This document shows positions 53,052 to 60,348 of a stretch of DNA of 64,000 bases, one piece after another (the first letter of the stretch is position 1; each line of letters begins with the position of its first letter). Under the pieces are notes generated by a model, which was not told where the DNA came from, ran no database searches, and saw nothing but the letters and a program-made list of their open reading frames with translations. Origin of the DNA: Eubacterium multiforme (GTDB taxonomy: Bacteria; Bacillota; Clostridia; Clostridiales; Clostridiaceae). A program made the translations under genes and the position numbers. Where the stretch lies: assembly GCF_030813415.1 (NCBI RefSeq), contig NZ_JAUSUF010000014.1, positions 1 to 64,000 of the forward strand, read 5' to 3'.

Positions 53052-53168
53052 ATGATAAATTTTTCTGAAGATGCAGGATTTGAAATTTTATCAAGCAGTT
53101 GTTTATCAAAAACATATGCTTTTTATGAAAATTGGGTTACTGCGCAGATTTTTAGGAAATTTACATAG
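53052..53168 (+). CDS. 38-residue leader peptide ahead of the MFS exporter
   Basis: This short ORF has a strong ribosome site (GAGAGGTG, seven bases from the ATG). It begins M-I-N-F-S-E-D-A-G-F, is rich in aromatic residues and Ser, and ends A-Q-I-F-R-K-F-T. It lies between a good promoter and an intrinsic terminator in front of an efflux gene. This is the layout of ribosome-stalling leaders for antibiotic-resistance genes (bmrB, ermK type). Its last third includes GTTACTGC, which can pair with GCAGTAAC just past the stop. Confidence 0.6.
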   Translation: MINFSEDAGFEILSSSCLSKTYAFYENWVTAQIFRKFT

Positions 53169-53208
53169 TTTTATTTACTAAATCTTTCATAAAGCAGTAA
53201 CTTCAATT

Positions 53209-53238
53209 AAGACCAATCAATTTATGATGGTCTATTTT
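53209..53238 (+). terminator. Attenuator terminator before the MFS gene
   Basis: AAGACCA-TCA pairs with TGA-TGGTCT (one bulged A) and is followed by ATTTTTTA. It lies 40 bases past the leader stop and 32 bases before the MFS start, so it would stop the leader transcript unless regulated. Confidence 0.7.
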
Positions 53239-53269
53239 TTATGGAAAAAATAAAATTGGAGTGAAAATA

Positions 53270-54445
53270 ATGAATAAAATAAAGAAAAATATTACAGTAG
53301 ATTATTTTTATAGATTTTTTGCAAGTTTCGATATAACTGCTGCAATTTGGATACTTTACTTAGGATATAAAGGAATGAATTTAATAGAAATAGGACTTTT
53401 AGAAAGTATATTTCATATAACTGGATTAATATTTGAAATACCAACAGGAGCTTTTGCAGATTTACTTGGAAGAAAAAAAGTAATTATATTTGGAAGAATT
53501 GGATTTTTAATATCCTGTATTATAATGCTATTTTCAAATAGTTTTCTAGGCTTTGCAGCTAGTTTTATTACGCAAGCTATTAGTTATAATTTAAATTCAG
53601 GTTCTGAAGAAGCTTTAGTTTATGATAGTTTAAAGGAAATAGGAGATGAAAAGAATTATACAAAAATAGCGGGAAGATTAAATTTAATAATAGAAATAGC
53701 ACAAGGACTAGCTGTTTTTATTGGGGGTATTTTATCAGAAATTAACTTTTCAATAAGTTATATTGTTGCTATATTAGTTGGATTATGTTCTTTAGGAATA
53801 TCATTAAAATTTAAGGAAATAGGGATAATTGAGAAGAAAGAAAGGATTGATAAAGTTAATATAATAGATCATTTTAAAATTAGCTTTAAAATATTAAAAA
53901 ATAATAAGTTGTTACTTAGACTTTTAATTTATTTTCCATTAATATTTACGTTTTCTTCAACCATATATTTTTATGCTCAGCAGTATTTTAGGGATTTAGG
54001 TTTAAGCAAAATTTTAATTTCAATAATATTTTTAATAAATGGAGTATTTTCAGCTTTAGGAGCATTAATAAGCGATAGATTTGAAAAGTTTTTAAAGGGA
54101 AATAGATATATGTTTATTCCTTTAGGTATAGGAATTTCTATAATATTATTTTCCTGCTTAGAAGTAGTATTATCTGTTTTGATGTTTTGGCTTTTGGGCA
54201 TATTTACAGCTATGCTTTACCCCATAAGTTCAAATAAAGTAAATTCAATAATACCTTCAAAACAAAGAGCAACTATAATATCAATTGATAGTATGATGTT
54301 TTCAATAGGTATGATAGTATTTTTCCCATTAGCTGGGGTTATAGGTGAGAATTTTAATTTAAGGTGTTCATTCTTTATAATTGGTATTTTTGTTTTATTA
54401 GTATCTTTTATGAATTTTTATATAGTTAAAAAACTTAAAAACTAA
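53270..54445 (+). CDS. MFS transporter, probable drug efflux
   Basis: This 391-residue major facilitator has twelve predicted helices. The N-terminal V-D-Y-F-Y-R-F-F-A-S-F-D-I-T-A-A-I-W and F-E-I-P-T-G-A-F-A-D-L-L-G-R-K-K (motif A, about 60-75) are typical of the DHA3-like drug exporters of Firmicutes. ATG 53270 is used because GTG 53261 is part of the GGAGTG site. It is preceded by a translated leader and an intrinsic terminator, suggesting induction by a ribosome-targeting compound. The drug is unknown. No terminator of note follows. Confidence 0.85.
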   Translation: MNKIKKNITVDYFYRFFASFDITAAIWILYLGYKGMNLIEIGLLESIFHITGLIFEIPTGAFADLLGRKKVIIFGRIGFLISCIIMLFSNSFLGFAASFITQAISYNLNSGSEEALVYDSLKEIGDEKNYTKIAGRLNLIIEIAQGLAVFIGGILSEINFSISYIVAILVGLCSLGISLKFKEIGIIEKKERIDKVNIIDHFKISFKILKNNKLLLRLLIYFPLIFTFSSTIYFYAQQYFRDLGLSKILISIIFLINGVFSALGALISDRFEKFLKGNRYMFIPLGIGISIILFSCLEVVLSVLMFWLLGIFTAMLYPISSNKVNSIIPSKQRATIISIDSMMFSIGMIVFFPLAGVIGENFNLRCSFFIIGIFVLLVSFMNFYIVKKLKN

Positions 54446-54583
54446 ATAAAGGATTAATTTTAATATTCATCTAAAATACAGTTTTAAAAAATAATGTATA
54501 ATAAAATAGTTAAATTGCAATTTTATATGGAATTTATATATAAATAATTGAAATTACTTATTTTGTATTAAGGAGAAAATATT

Positions 54584-56017
54584 ATGAAAAAAGCACCATT
54601 ACTTGAAGCTTTATTAAAATATCATAAAGAAGAAAATTTAATACTTTCAATGCCTGGAAATAAATGTGGTATTGGATTTTTAAAAGATGATTTAGGAAAA
54701 GAATTTGCAAATAATATGGGATTTTTAGATATTACAGAAAATGATCCTTTAGATAATCTCCATCATCCAGAGGGAGTAATTAAAGAGAGTCAGGAGCTTT
54801 TAGCAAAAACCTATGGAGGGAAAAAGGCTTTTTTTATGGTTAATGGAAGTTCTGGTGGTAATCTTATTTCAATTTTTAGTGCTTTCAATGAAGGTGATGA
54901 AGTAATAGTTGAAAGAAACTGCCATAAATCTATTTATAATGGACTTATATTAAGAAAACTTAAAGTAACTTATATAGAGCCTGTAATAGATGAAGATAGA
55001 GAGATATTTCTTCCACCAGATGAAAAAAATATTTATGAAGCAATTAAAGCTTCTAAAAATCCAAAGGGAGTAATATTAACTTATCCTAATTATTTTGGAA
55101 TAAGCTATAATATTGAAAATATAATTAAAGATTTAAAGAAAAAGGGACTTAAAATAATAATTGATGGAGCACATGGAGCACACTTTAGTATAAGTGAAAA
55201 ATTACCTAAAAGGGTAACAGATATAGCAGATTACACAATTTTAAGTGCACATAAAACAATACCTTCTTTAACTCAAGGAGGATATTTAATAGTAAATGAT
55301 TTAGAAAGTGATGTGGAATTTTACTTTAATGCATTTTTAACAACATCCCCATCTTATTTATTAATGGCATCTTTAGATTATGGAAGATATTATTTGGATA
55401 ATTATGGAGAAACTGATTATAATAAATTAATTAATAGAGCTAAAATATGGAGAGATAAAATTAATTCTTTAGGAAAGGTTCATATACTTTTACCAGAGGA
55501 TTTAAAAGAAGGTTATGAAATAGATTTAAGTAGATATTTAATATTACTTCCAAAGGGATATAGTGGACATAAACTTCATGATTATTTAAGAAGTAAAAAA
55601 ATTCAAGGGGAGATGAGTTTTTCAAGAGGGGAAGTTTTAATTTTTTCAACTTTTAATAAAGATTCAGATTTTGAAAAAATATACTCTGTTATAGAAAATT
55701 TAAATATGGAAGAGTTAAAGGAAAAAACATATTCAAAATTTTCAAAAATAACTCCTGAAAAAGTTTTTGAACCTTATGAGGTATTTAAAAAGAAAGAGAA
55801 AACTTTAAAAATAGAAGATTCAATTGGATGTATAGCAAAGGAGAGTATAGTACCTTATCCACCAGGTATTCCTTTAGTTTCTCCAGGAGAAATAATAACA
55901 AAGGAAGTAGTTAATATAGTTTCTGATTATATAAGTAACAATAAAGATGTAATAGGAGTATACAATGGAAAGGTTAAAATAATAGCTAATGAAACTTTAG
56001 ATTGCTTAATAAGATAG
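54584..56017 (+). CDS. Orn/Lys/Arg decarboxylase family PLP enzyme
   Basis: This 477-residue fold-type I PLP enzyme has the architecture of the short Firmicute Lys/Arg/Orn decarboxylases (YaaO/SpeA-like): F-F-M-V-N-G-S-S-G-G-N (about 83-93) binds the cofactor phosphate, E-R-N-C-H-K-S carries the stacking His, I-I-D-G-A-H-G-A-H holds the Asp for the pyridine nitrogen, and Lys in L-S-A-H-K-T (about 222-227) forms the Schiff base. The C-terminal P-Y-P-P-G-I-P segment is the family hallmark. It probably makes cadaverine, putrescine or agmatine. Which substrate is used cannot be told. It is a single gene with AAGGAG. Confidence 0.88.
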   Translation: MKKAPLLEALLKYHKEENLILSMPGNKCGIGFLKDDLGKEFANNMGFLDITENDPLDNLHHPEGVIKESQELLAKTYGGKKAFFMVNGSSGGNLISIFSAFNEGDEVIVERNCHKSIYNGLILRKLKVTYIEPVIDEDREIFLPPDEKNIYEAIKASKNPKGVILTYPNYFGISYNIENIIKDLKKKGLKIIIDGAHGAHFSISEKLPKRVTDIADYTILSAHKTIPSLTQGGYLIVNDLESDVEFYFNAFLTTSPSYLLMASLDYGRYYLDNYGETDYNKLINRAKIWRDKINSLGKVHILLPEDLKEGYEIDLSRYLILLPKGYSGHKLHDYLRSKKIQGEMSFSRGEVLIFSTFNKDSDFEKIYSVIENLNMEELKEKTYSKFSKITPEKVFEPYEVFKKKEKTLKIEDSIGCIAKESIVPYPPGIPLVSPGEIITKEVVNIVSDYISNNKDVIGVYNGKVKIIANETLDCLIR

Positions 56018-56149
56018 TCTTATAGTTTTATCTAAAATTTAAATTATCATAAAATATAGCTAAATATTTAAGCTGTAACAATAATAATAGTCACTCATAT
56101 ATTGTATTAGGGATAAAAATTAGGTATACAAAAGAGAGGAGATTGTGTT

Positions 56150-56539
56150 ATGGCTAGAAATAGTAGATGTTGTTCTGGAAGCAATAGATGTAATTTAGGA
56201 AGTAATAAGTGTTGCTGTGAACCTAAAAAGAAAAATAAGTGTGAAAAATTAGAAAAATGCTTAGATGAAATGTCAGAAAGAGATTTAAAATTAGTAGACT
56301 GCATTATCAAAAAGATAAGAGAAATAATTTGTCTTCAAGAAGAATCTGAAAAGTTTAAAGAAAAAGCTGAATTTTTAGATGAACAAGTTGAAGAAAGAAC
56401 TAAGGAAGTTGAATGTTTAATTAGAAAACTTAGAGAAATGTTAGAAAAAACTAATTGTGTTTGTGACAAAACAATAGAATGTCATAGAGATGATGACAGG
56501 GATGATTGGGATTGCAGTGATTTTTGGAACTGTAGATAA
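56150..56539 (+). CDS. Cys-rich coiled-coil protein (possible spore coat component)
   Basis: This 129-residue protein has sixteen cysteines: a dense N-terminal cluster (R-C-C, R-C, K-C-C-C, K-C, K-C within residues 7-41), a central Lys/Glu coiled coil (about 45-105) with evenly spaced single cysteines, and an acidic C-terminus (D-D-D-R-D-D-W-D-C, W-N-C-R). It has no signal peptide. Such composition fits a disulfide-linked spore coat or crust protein or a metal-binding protein, but I recognise no family. It has a clear GAGAGGAG ribosome site and its own terminator. Confidence 0.65.
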   Translation: MARNSRCCSGSNRCNLGSNKCCCEPKKKNKCEKLEKCLDEMSERDLKLVDCIIKKIREIICLQEESEKFKEKAEFLDEQVEERTKEVECLIRKLREMLEKTNCVCDKTIECHRDDDRDDWDCSDFWNCR

Positions 56540-56558
56540 TTGATCATTTATCTATTAT

Positions 56559-56596
56559 AAAGACTATAAAGTTTTTTGCTTTATAGTCTTTAGTTT
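56559..56596 (+). terminator. Terminator
   Basis: A perfect 13-bp AAAGACTATAAAG/CTTTATAGTCTTT stem is followed by AGTTTT. Confidence 0.82.
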
Positions 56597-56686
56597 TGTA
56601 TAAAATATTATTAAGTTAAAAATAATAAAATAAATCCTTAAAAATGAAAAAATATTAAAAAATAGAATTAAATTATATTATTTGTA

Positions 56687-56715
56687 TAGACATTTAACGT
56701 TTTAAATGATATAAT
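56687..56715 (+). promoter_or_regulatory. Promoter of the NSS transporter attenuator leader
   Basis: TAGACA (56687-56692), 17 bases, TATAAT (56710-56715). The expected start is near 56722, eighteen bases before the leader ATG. Confidence 0.75.
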
Positions 56716-56739
56716 CATAAAAAACTTAGGAGGATGATT

Positions 56740-56805
56740 ATGAATACAATATCTAAAAATATAGCAAAATTAAATAACATAAATTTCTTTAGCTACTTTA
56801 GATAG
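56740..56805 (+). CDS. 21-residue Phe/Tyr-rich leader peptide
   Basis: The ATG lies six bases after a perfect AGGAGG. The peptide begins M-N-T-I-S-K-N-I-A-K and ends I-N-F-F-S-Y-F-R followed by TAG. Four aromatic codons (TTC, TTT, TAC, TTT at 56785-56799) fall in the last six sense positions, as in pheL-type leaders. The stop codon abuts the first arm of a nested set of RNA hairpins that end in a terminator. Its function would be to sense charged tRNA-Phe/tRNA-Tyr by ribosome stalling. Confidence 0.8.
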   Translation: MNTISKNIAKLNNINFFSYFR

Positions 56806-56928
56806 GGTTTGTATTTGTGAATCATCATAGATACAGACCTTAACATAAGGGAGATGTATCTATGGTGGCTAAGTTTCTAAATTAAGTAATAATTAAGCCA
56901 CATAGGAATACTATGTGGCTTTTGTTTT
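56806..56928 (+). promoter_or_regulatory. Ribosome-mediated transcription attenuator (five-segment)
   Basis: Segments: a GGTTTGTAT (56806-56814); b CATAGATACAGACC (56826-56839); c TGTATCTATGGTGGCTAAG (56855-56873); d TTAAGCCACATAG (56893-56905); e CTATGTGGCT plus TTTGTTTT (56911-56928). The possible pairings are a:b (9 bp), b:c (perfect 10 bp), c:d (about 12 bp, antiterminator) and d:e (11-bp terminator). Stalling at the aromatic codons leaves a free, so a:b and c:d form and transcription continues. A ribosome at the stop codon covers a, so b:c and d:e form and transcription ends. Confidence 0.82.
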
Positions 56929-56958
56929 GCCACATAGAATAATCTATGTGGCATTTTT
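56929..56958 (+). terminator. Second, duplicated terminator before the NSS gene
   Basis: GCCACATAG/CTATGTGGC repeats the stem of the attenuator terminator immediately after it, followed by ATTTTTG. The two together form a tandem stop just upstream of the transporter ribosome site. Confidence 0.78.
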
Positions 56959-56977
56959 GTATTTTGGGGGGATTAGA

Positions 56978-58291
56978 ATGAGTAAAAGAGAAAATTTTAA
57001 AAGTAGTAGAGGATTTATTTTATCCTGTGTAGGTGCAGCAATAGGTTTAGGTAACATATGGATGTTTCCTTATAGGATGGGTAGCAATGGTGGAGCAGTA
57101 TTTTTAATACCATATCTTTTCTTTGTATTAGTACTTGGAACAACAGGGCTTATAACTGAATTTTCTTTTGGGAGAATGTTTGGAAGAGGAAATTTAGAAA
57201 GTACAAAAATAGCTTTTAAGAAAAAAGGATTAGTTGGAGGAAAATTAATTGGTATTATACCTGTACTTGGCTTATTTGGAATATTTATGTTTTACAATGT
57301 AGTAGTAGGGTGGATATTAAAATATTTCTTTATTAGTGCATCAGGAGAATTCAAAAATGTTGATTTACCTAAATATTTTGAAGGTTTTGCTGGAAGTCCT
57401 GAAACAATTATATGGAATGGTTTAGCTGTTTTTATAACAGTACTAATTGTTTGTTTTGGAGTTGTAAAAGGAATAGAAAAAATAAATAAAATAATTATGC
57501 CTATGATGTTTATAATATTATTGCTTTTAGCTATTAGATCTTTAACTTTACCAGGTGCCATTGAAGGAGTTAAATTTTTATTAGTACCAAAATGGGAATA
57601 TTTATTAAGATTAGAAACTTGGGTAAATGCATTAGGACAAGCATTCTTTACAGTTTCTTTAACTGGATGTTGTTTGGTGGTTTATGGAAGTTATACTCCA
57701 AAAAACTTTAATATACCAAGAACTGCTATTTATACAGCAATTTTTGATACACTTGCAGCACTTCTTTCAGGATTTGTAATAATGCCAGCAGTATTTGCTT
57801 GTGGACTTGATCCATTAGCAGGTCCACCACTTTTATTTATTACAGTTCCAACTATATTTTCAAAAATACCAGGAGGACAAATATTAGCTGCATTTTTCTT
57901 TTTTAGTGTATTCTTAGCTGCAATAAGCTCTTCAATAGCAATGCTTGAAGGACCTTGTGAAGCTTTAATGTCACAAATAAAAATAAGCAGAAAAAAATGT
58001 GTAACTTTAGTTGCAATTATAGGATTTATATTATCAATTCCATTAGATTTAGAAATGAATGTTTTTAATAATTTTACTAATTTTATAACTATAATACTTT
58101 CTCCTATTGGAGCATTAATTACAATGATAGTATTTTATTATGTATTAAATAAAAAGGATGTTTTAGCTGAAATAAATAATGGAGGAAGTAAGAAATTAGG
58201 AGATAAATTTTATTATTTTGCAAAATACGGATTTGTTTCAATAACAATAATAATAATAATTTTAGGAATTATTTTAGGGGGTATTGGATAA
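56978..58291 (+). CDS. Neurotransmitter:sodium symporter (NSS) family transporter
   Basis: This 437-residue LeuT-fold Na+-coupled amino acid importer has eleven or twelve helices. TM1 carries G-A-A-I-G-L-G-N-I-W-M-F-P-Y (about 19-32), the unwound Na+/substrate site, followed by S-N-G-G-A-V-F-L-I-P-Y. TM6 and TM8 regions hold S-L-T-G-C-C and A-I-S-S-S-I-A-M-L-E. Bacterial relatives include Tyt1 (Tyr), TnaT (Trp) and MhsT. The Phe/Tyr-coding attenuator upstream argues for aromatic substrates. ATG 56978 follows GGGGGG; a longer frame from 56915 runs through the terminators and is rejected. Confidence 0.92.
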   Translation: MSKRENFKSSRGFILSCVGAAIGLGNIWMFPYRMGSNGGAVFLIPYLFFVLVLGTTGLITEFSFGRMFGRGNLESTKIAFKKKGLVGGKLIGIIPVLGLFGIFMFYNVVVGWILKYFFISASGEFKNVDLPKYFEGFAGSPETIIWNGLAVFITVLIVCFGVVKGIEKINKIIMPMMFIILLLLAIRSLTLPGAIEGVKFLLVPKWEYLLRLETWVNALGQAFFTVSLTGCCLVVYGSYTPKNFNIPRTAIYTAIFDTLAALLSGFVIMPAVFACGLDPLAGPPLLFITVPTIFSKIPGGQILAAFFFFSVFLAAISSSIAMLEGPCEALMSQIKISRKKCVTLVAIIGFILSIPLDLEMNVFNNFTNFITIILSPIGALITMIVFYYVLNKKDVLAEINNGGSKKLGDKFYYFAKYGFVSITIIIIILGIILGGIG

Positions 58292-58363
58292 AAATAATAA
58301 AAAAACTATTGAATTTATAAAAATATAGTCATATAATATAGAAAATAATAAATGTAAAAAAAT

Positions 58364-58646
58364 TGTGAAGAGGAAGAGTACATTAGAAAGATACTTTAAG
58401 AGAGCTAAAGATTTTGCTGTAACTTTAGTAAGTATCCCTTATGGAAGCAGCCTTGGAATTGCCTATTGAGAACTAAGTATTTTAAATATACTTAATTAAG
58501 TAGAGCCGTAACCTCCCGTTAACGAGGGAAGAATATGTTTGTATTCTTACTAAGTGAGTATTTATAGTGATATAGTTACTTATTAGGGTGGTACCGCGAA
58601 ATTGTTAATAATCTTCGTCCCTTTTTGGGGATGAGGATTTTTTTTA
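58364..58646 (+). promoter_or_regulatory. T-box riboswitch, alanine-type
   Basis: Stem I has AAGAGAGCTAAAG and the distal loop. The specifier region GGAATTGCCTATTGAG holds GCC (Ala) at 58461-58463. Stem III carries CTCCCGTTA. The antiterminator T-box is AGGG-TGGTACC-GCG (58584-58597); TGGT matches an A-CCA 3' end, as in tRNA-Ala. The terminator is ATCTTCGTCCCT/GGGGATGAGGAT (58611-58638) plus eight T. It controls the following regulator/aminotransferase pair, consistent with alanine metabolism. Confidence 0.9.
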
Positions 58647-58679
58647 TTTAAAAATATATTTAATATAGGAGGAATGAAA

Positions 58680-59162
58680 ATGGAAGAAATTCTAGAGGTA
58701 TTAGAAAAAAATAGTAGATATAGTGATGAAGAAATAGCTATAATGACTGGTAAAACAGTTGAAGAAGTTAGAGATGCTATAAGAGATTATGAAGAAAAAA
58801 ATATAATTGCAGGATATACTACTTTAATTAATTGGGAAAATACAGGTAAAGAAACAGTTACAGCACTAATAGAAGTTAAAATAACTCCACAAAGAGGGCA
58901 AGGTTTTGATAAAGTTGCTGAAAGAATATATAAATTTAAAAATGTTAATGCATGTTATTTAATGAGTTCAGGAGGTTTTGATTTAACAGTAATTGTTGAA
59001 GGAAAAACTATGAAGGAAGTTGCAATGTTTGTATCAGAAAAACTTGCTGTACAAGAATATGTTCAAGGAACAGCAACACATTTTGTTCTTAAAAAATATA
59101 AAGACCATGGAACAATATTTAAGGATAAGAAGATAGAAGATAGGGAGGCTATATTTATATGA
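58680..59162 (+). CDS. Lrp/AsnC family transcriptional regulator
   Basis: This 160-residue protein has an N-terminal winged helix-turn-helix (about 5-50: D-E-E-I-A-I-M-T-G-K-T-V-E-E-V) and a C-terminal RAM/ligand-binding domain (about 65-140) with V-N-A-C-Y-L-M-S-S-G-G-F-D-L-T-V-I-V-E-G, the loop that senses amino acids in the octamer. ATG 58680 is seven bases after AGGAGG, and the ATG at 58674 is too close. The stop overlaps the aminotransferase start (ATGA), so it probably regulates that enzyme or alanine metabolism. Expression depends on the Ala-type T-box. Confidence 0.9.
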   Translation: MEEILEVLEKNSRYSDEEIAIMTGKTVEEVRDAIRDYEEKNIIAGYTTLINWENTGKETVTALIEVKITPQRGQGFDKVAERIYKFKNVNACYLMSSGGFDLTVIVEGKTMKEVAMFVSEKLAVQEYVQGTATHFVLKKYKDHGTIFKDKKIEDREAIFI

Positions 59163-60328
59163 TAATGGAAAATATGATTTTAGATAATGTAAAAAATATG
59201 CCCCCTTCAGGCATAAGAAAATATTTTGATATGATAAATGAAATGGAAGATGTTATATCTTTAGGAGTTGGTGAGCCAGATTTTGTAACACCTTGGAATG
59301 TAGTAGAAGCTGGAATTTATTCTTTAGAAAAGGGGCATACTCATTATTCTTCAAATGCTGGATTTATTGAACTTAGAGAAGAAATTTCAAATTATATGAA
59401 GAGAAAAATAGGAGTTTCATATAGAGCAGAAGATGAAATTTTAGTAACTGTTGGTGGAAGTGAAGGAATAGATTTAGCCCTTAGAGCTTTAGTTGGTCCT
59501 GGAGATGAAGTTATAATACCAGAACCAAGCTTTGTAGCTTATAAAGGATGTACTGCTTTTACTGGAGCAACATCAAAGGTAATTAATTTAAAAGCAGAGG
59601 ATGATTTTAAACTTAAACCAGAAATGCTTGAAAATGCAATTACAGAAAAAACTAAAGTTGTAATACTGCCTTTTCCTAATAATCCAACAGGAGCAATAAT
59701 GACAAAGGAAGAACTATCAAAAATAGTTGATGTATTAAAGGATAAGGATATAGTTATTCTGTCTGATGAAATATATTCAGAATTATCTTATGATAAGGAA
59801 CATGTATCAATAGCAGAATTTGAAGAGGTTAAAGATAAAACCCTTATAATAAATGGATTTTCTAAAGCTTATGCAATGACAGGTTGGAGACTTGGATATG
59901 CTTGCGGAAATAAAGTTTTAATAGATGCTATGAAAAAAATTCATCAATATGGAATTATGTGTTCACCAACTACAGCTCAATATGCTGCAATTGAAGCACT
60001 TAAACATGGAGATGATAGTGTAAAAGAAATGGCAAATGATTATAATAGAAGAAGAAGGGTTTTAGTTAATGGGTTTAGAAAAATGGGTTTAGATTGTTTT
60101 GAACCTTTAGGAGCTCTTTATGTTTTTCCATGTATTAAGCAAACAGGTATGACTTCAGATGAATTTTGTGAAAAACTTTTAATGGAAGAGAAAGTTTTAG
60201 TAGTTCCAGGAAATGCTTTTGGAGATTGTGGAGAAGGTTTTATAAGAGCATGTTATGCTGCATCTATGGAAGATTTAATGGAGGCTGTAAAGAGAATAAC
60301 AAAATTCGTTTACAAATATAAAAAATAA
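59159..60328 (+). CDS. Class I/II PLP-dependent aminotransferase (probable alanine-type)
   Basis: This 389-residue fold-type I aminotransferase of the PatA/AlaT group has G-V-G-E-P-D-F-V-T-P (about 36-45), the N-N-P-T-G segment (F-P-N-N-P-T-G, about 172-178), D-E-I-Y-S for PLP contact, the Schiff-base Lys in N-G-F-S-K-A-Y-A-M-T-G-W-R, and a terminal R-A-C-Y-A with the substrate-carboxylate Arg. It is translationally coupled to the Lrp-like gene and controlled by an alanine T-box, which favours alanine:2-oxoglutarate or a related transamination. Aspartate or aromatic aminotransferase activity is not excluded. Confidence 0.9.
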   Translation: MIMENMILDNVKNMPPSGIRKYFDMINEMEDVISLGVGEPDFVTPWNVVEAGIYSLEKGHTHYSSNAGFIELREEISNYMKRKIGVSYRAEDEILVTVGGSEGIDLALRALVGPGDEVIIPEPSFVAYKGCTAFTGATSKVINLKAEDDFKLKPEMLENAITEKTKVVILPFPNNPTGAIMTKEELSKIVDVLKDKDIVILSDEIYSELSYDKEHVSIAEFEEVKDKTLIINGFSKAYAMTGWRLGYACGNKVLIDAMKKIHQYGIMCSPTTAQYAAIEALKHGDDSVKEMANDYNRRRRVLVNGFRKMGLDCFEPLGALYVFPCIKQTGMTSDEFCEKLLMEEKVLVVPGNAFGDCGEGFIRACYAASMEDLMEAVKRITKFVYKYKK

Positions 60329-60348
60329 TTATAAAGGGATGAGAATTT

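Noticed and set aside
56915..56977. N-terminal extension of the NSS transporter
   Set aside because: It would run through the two terminator hairpins. ATG 56978 has GGGGGG upstream.
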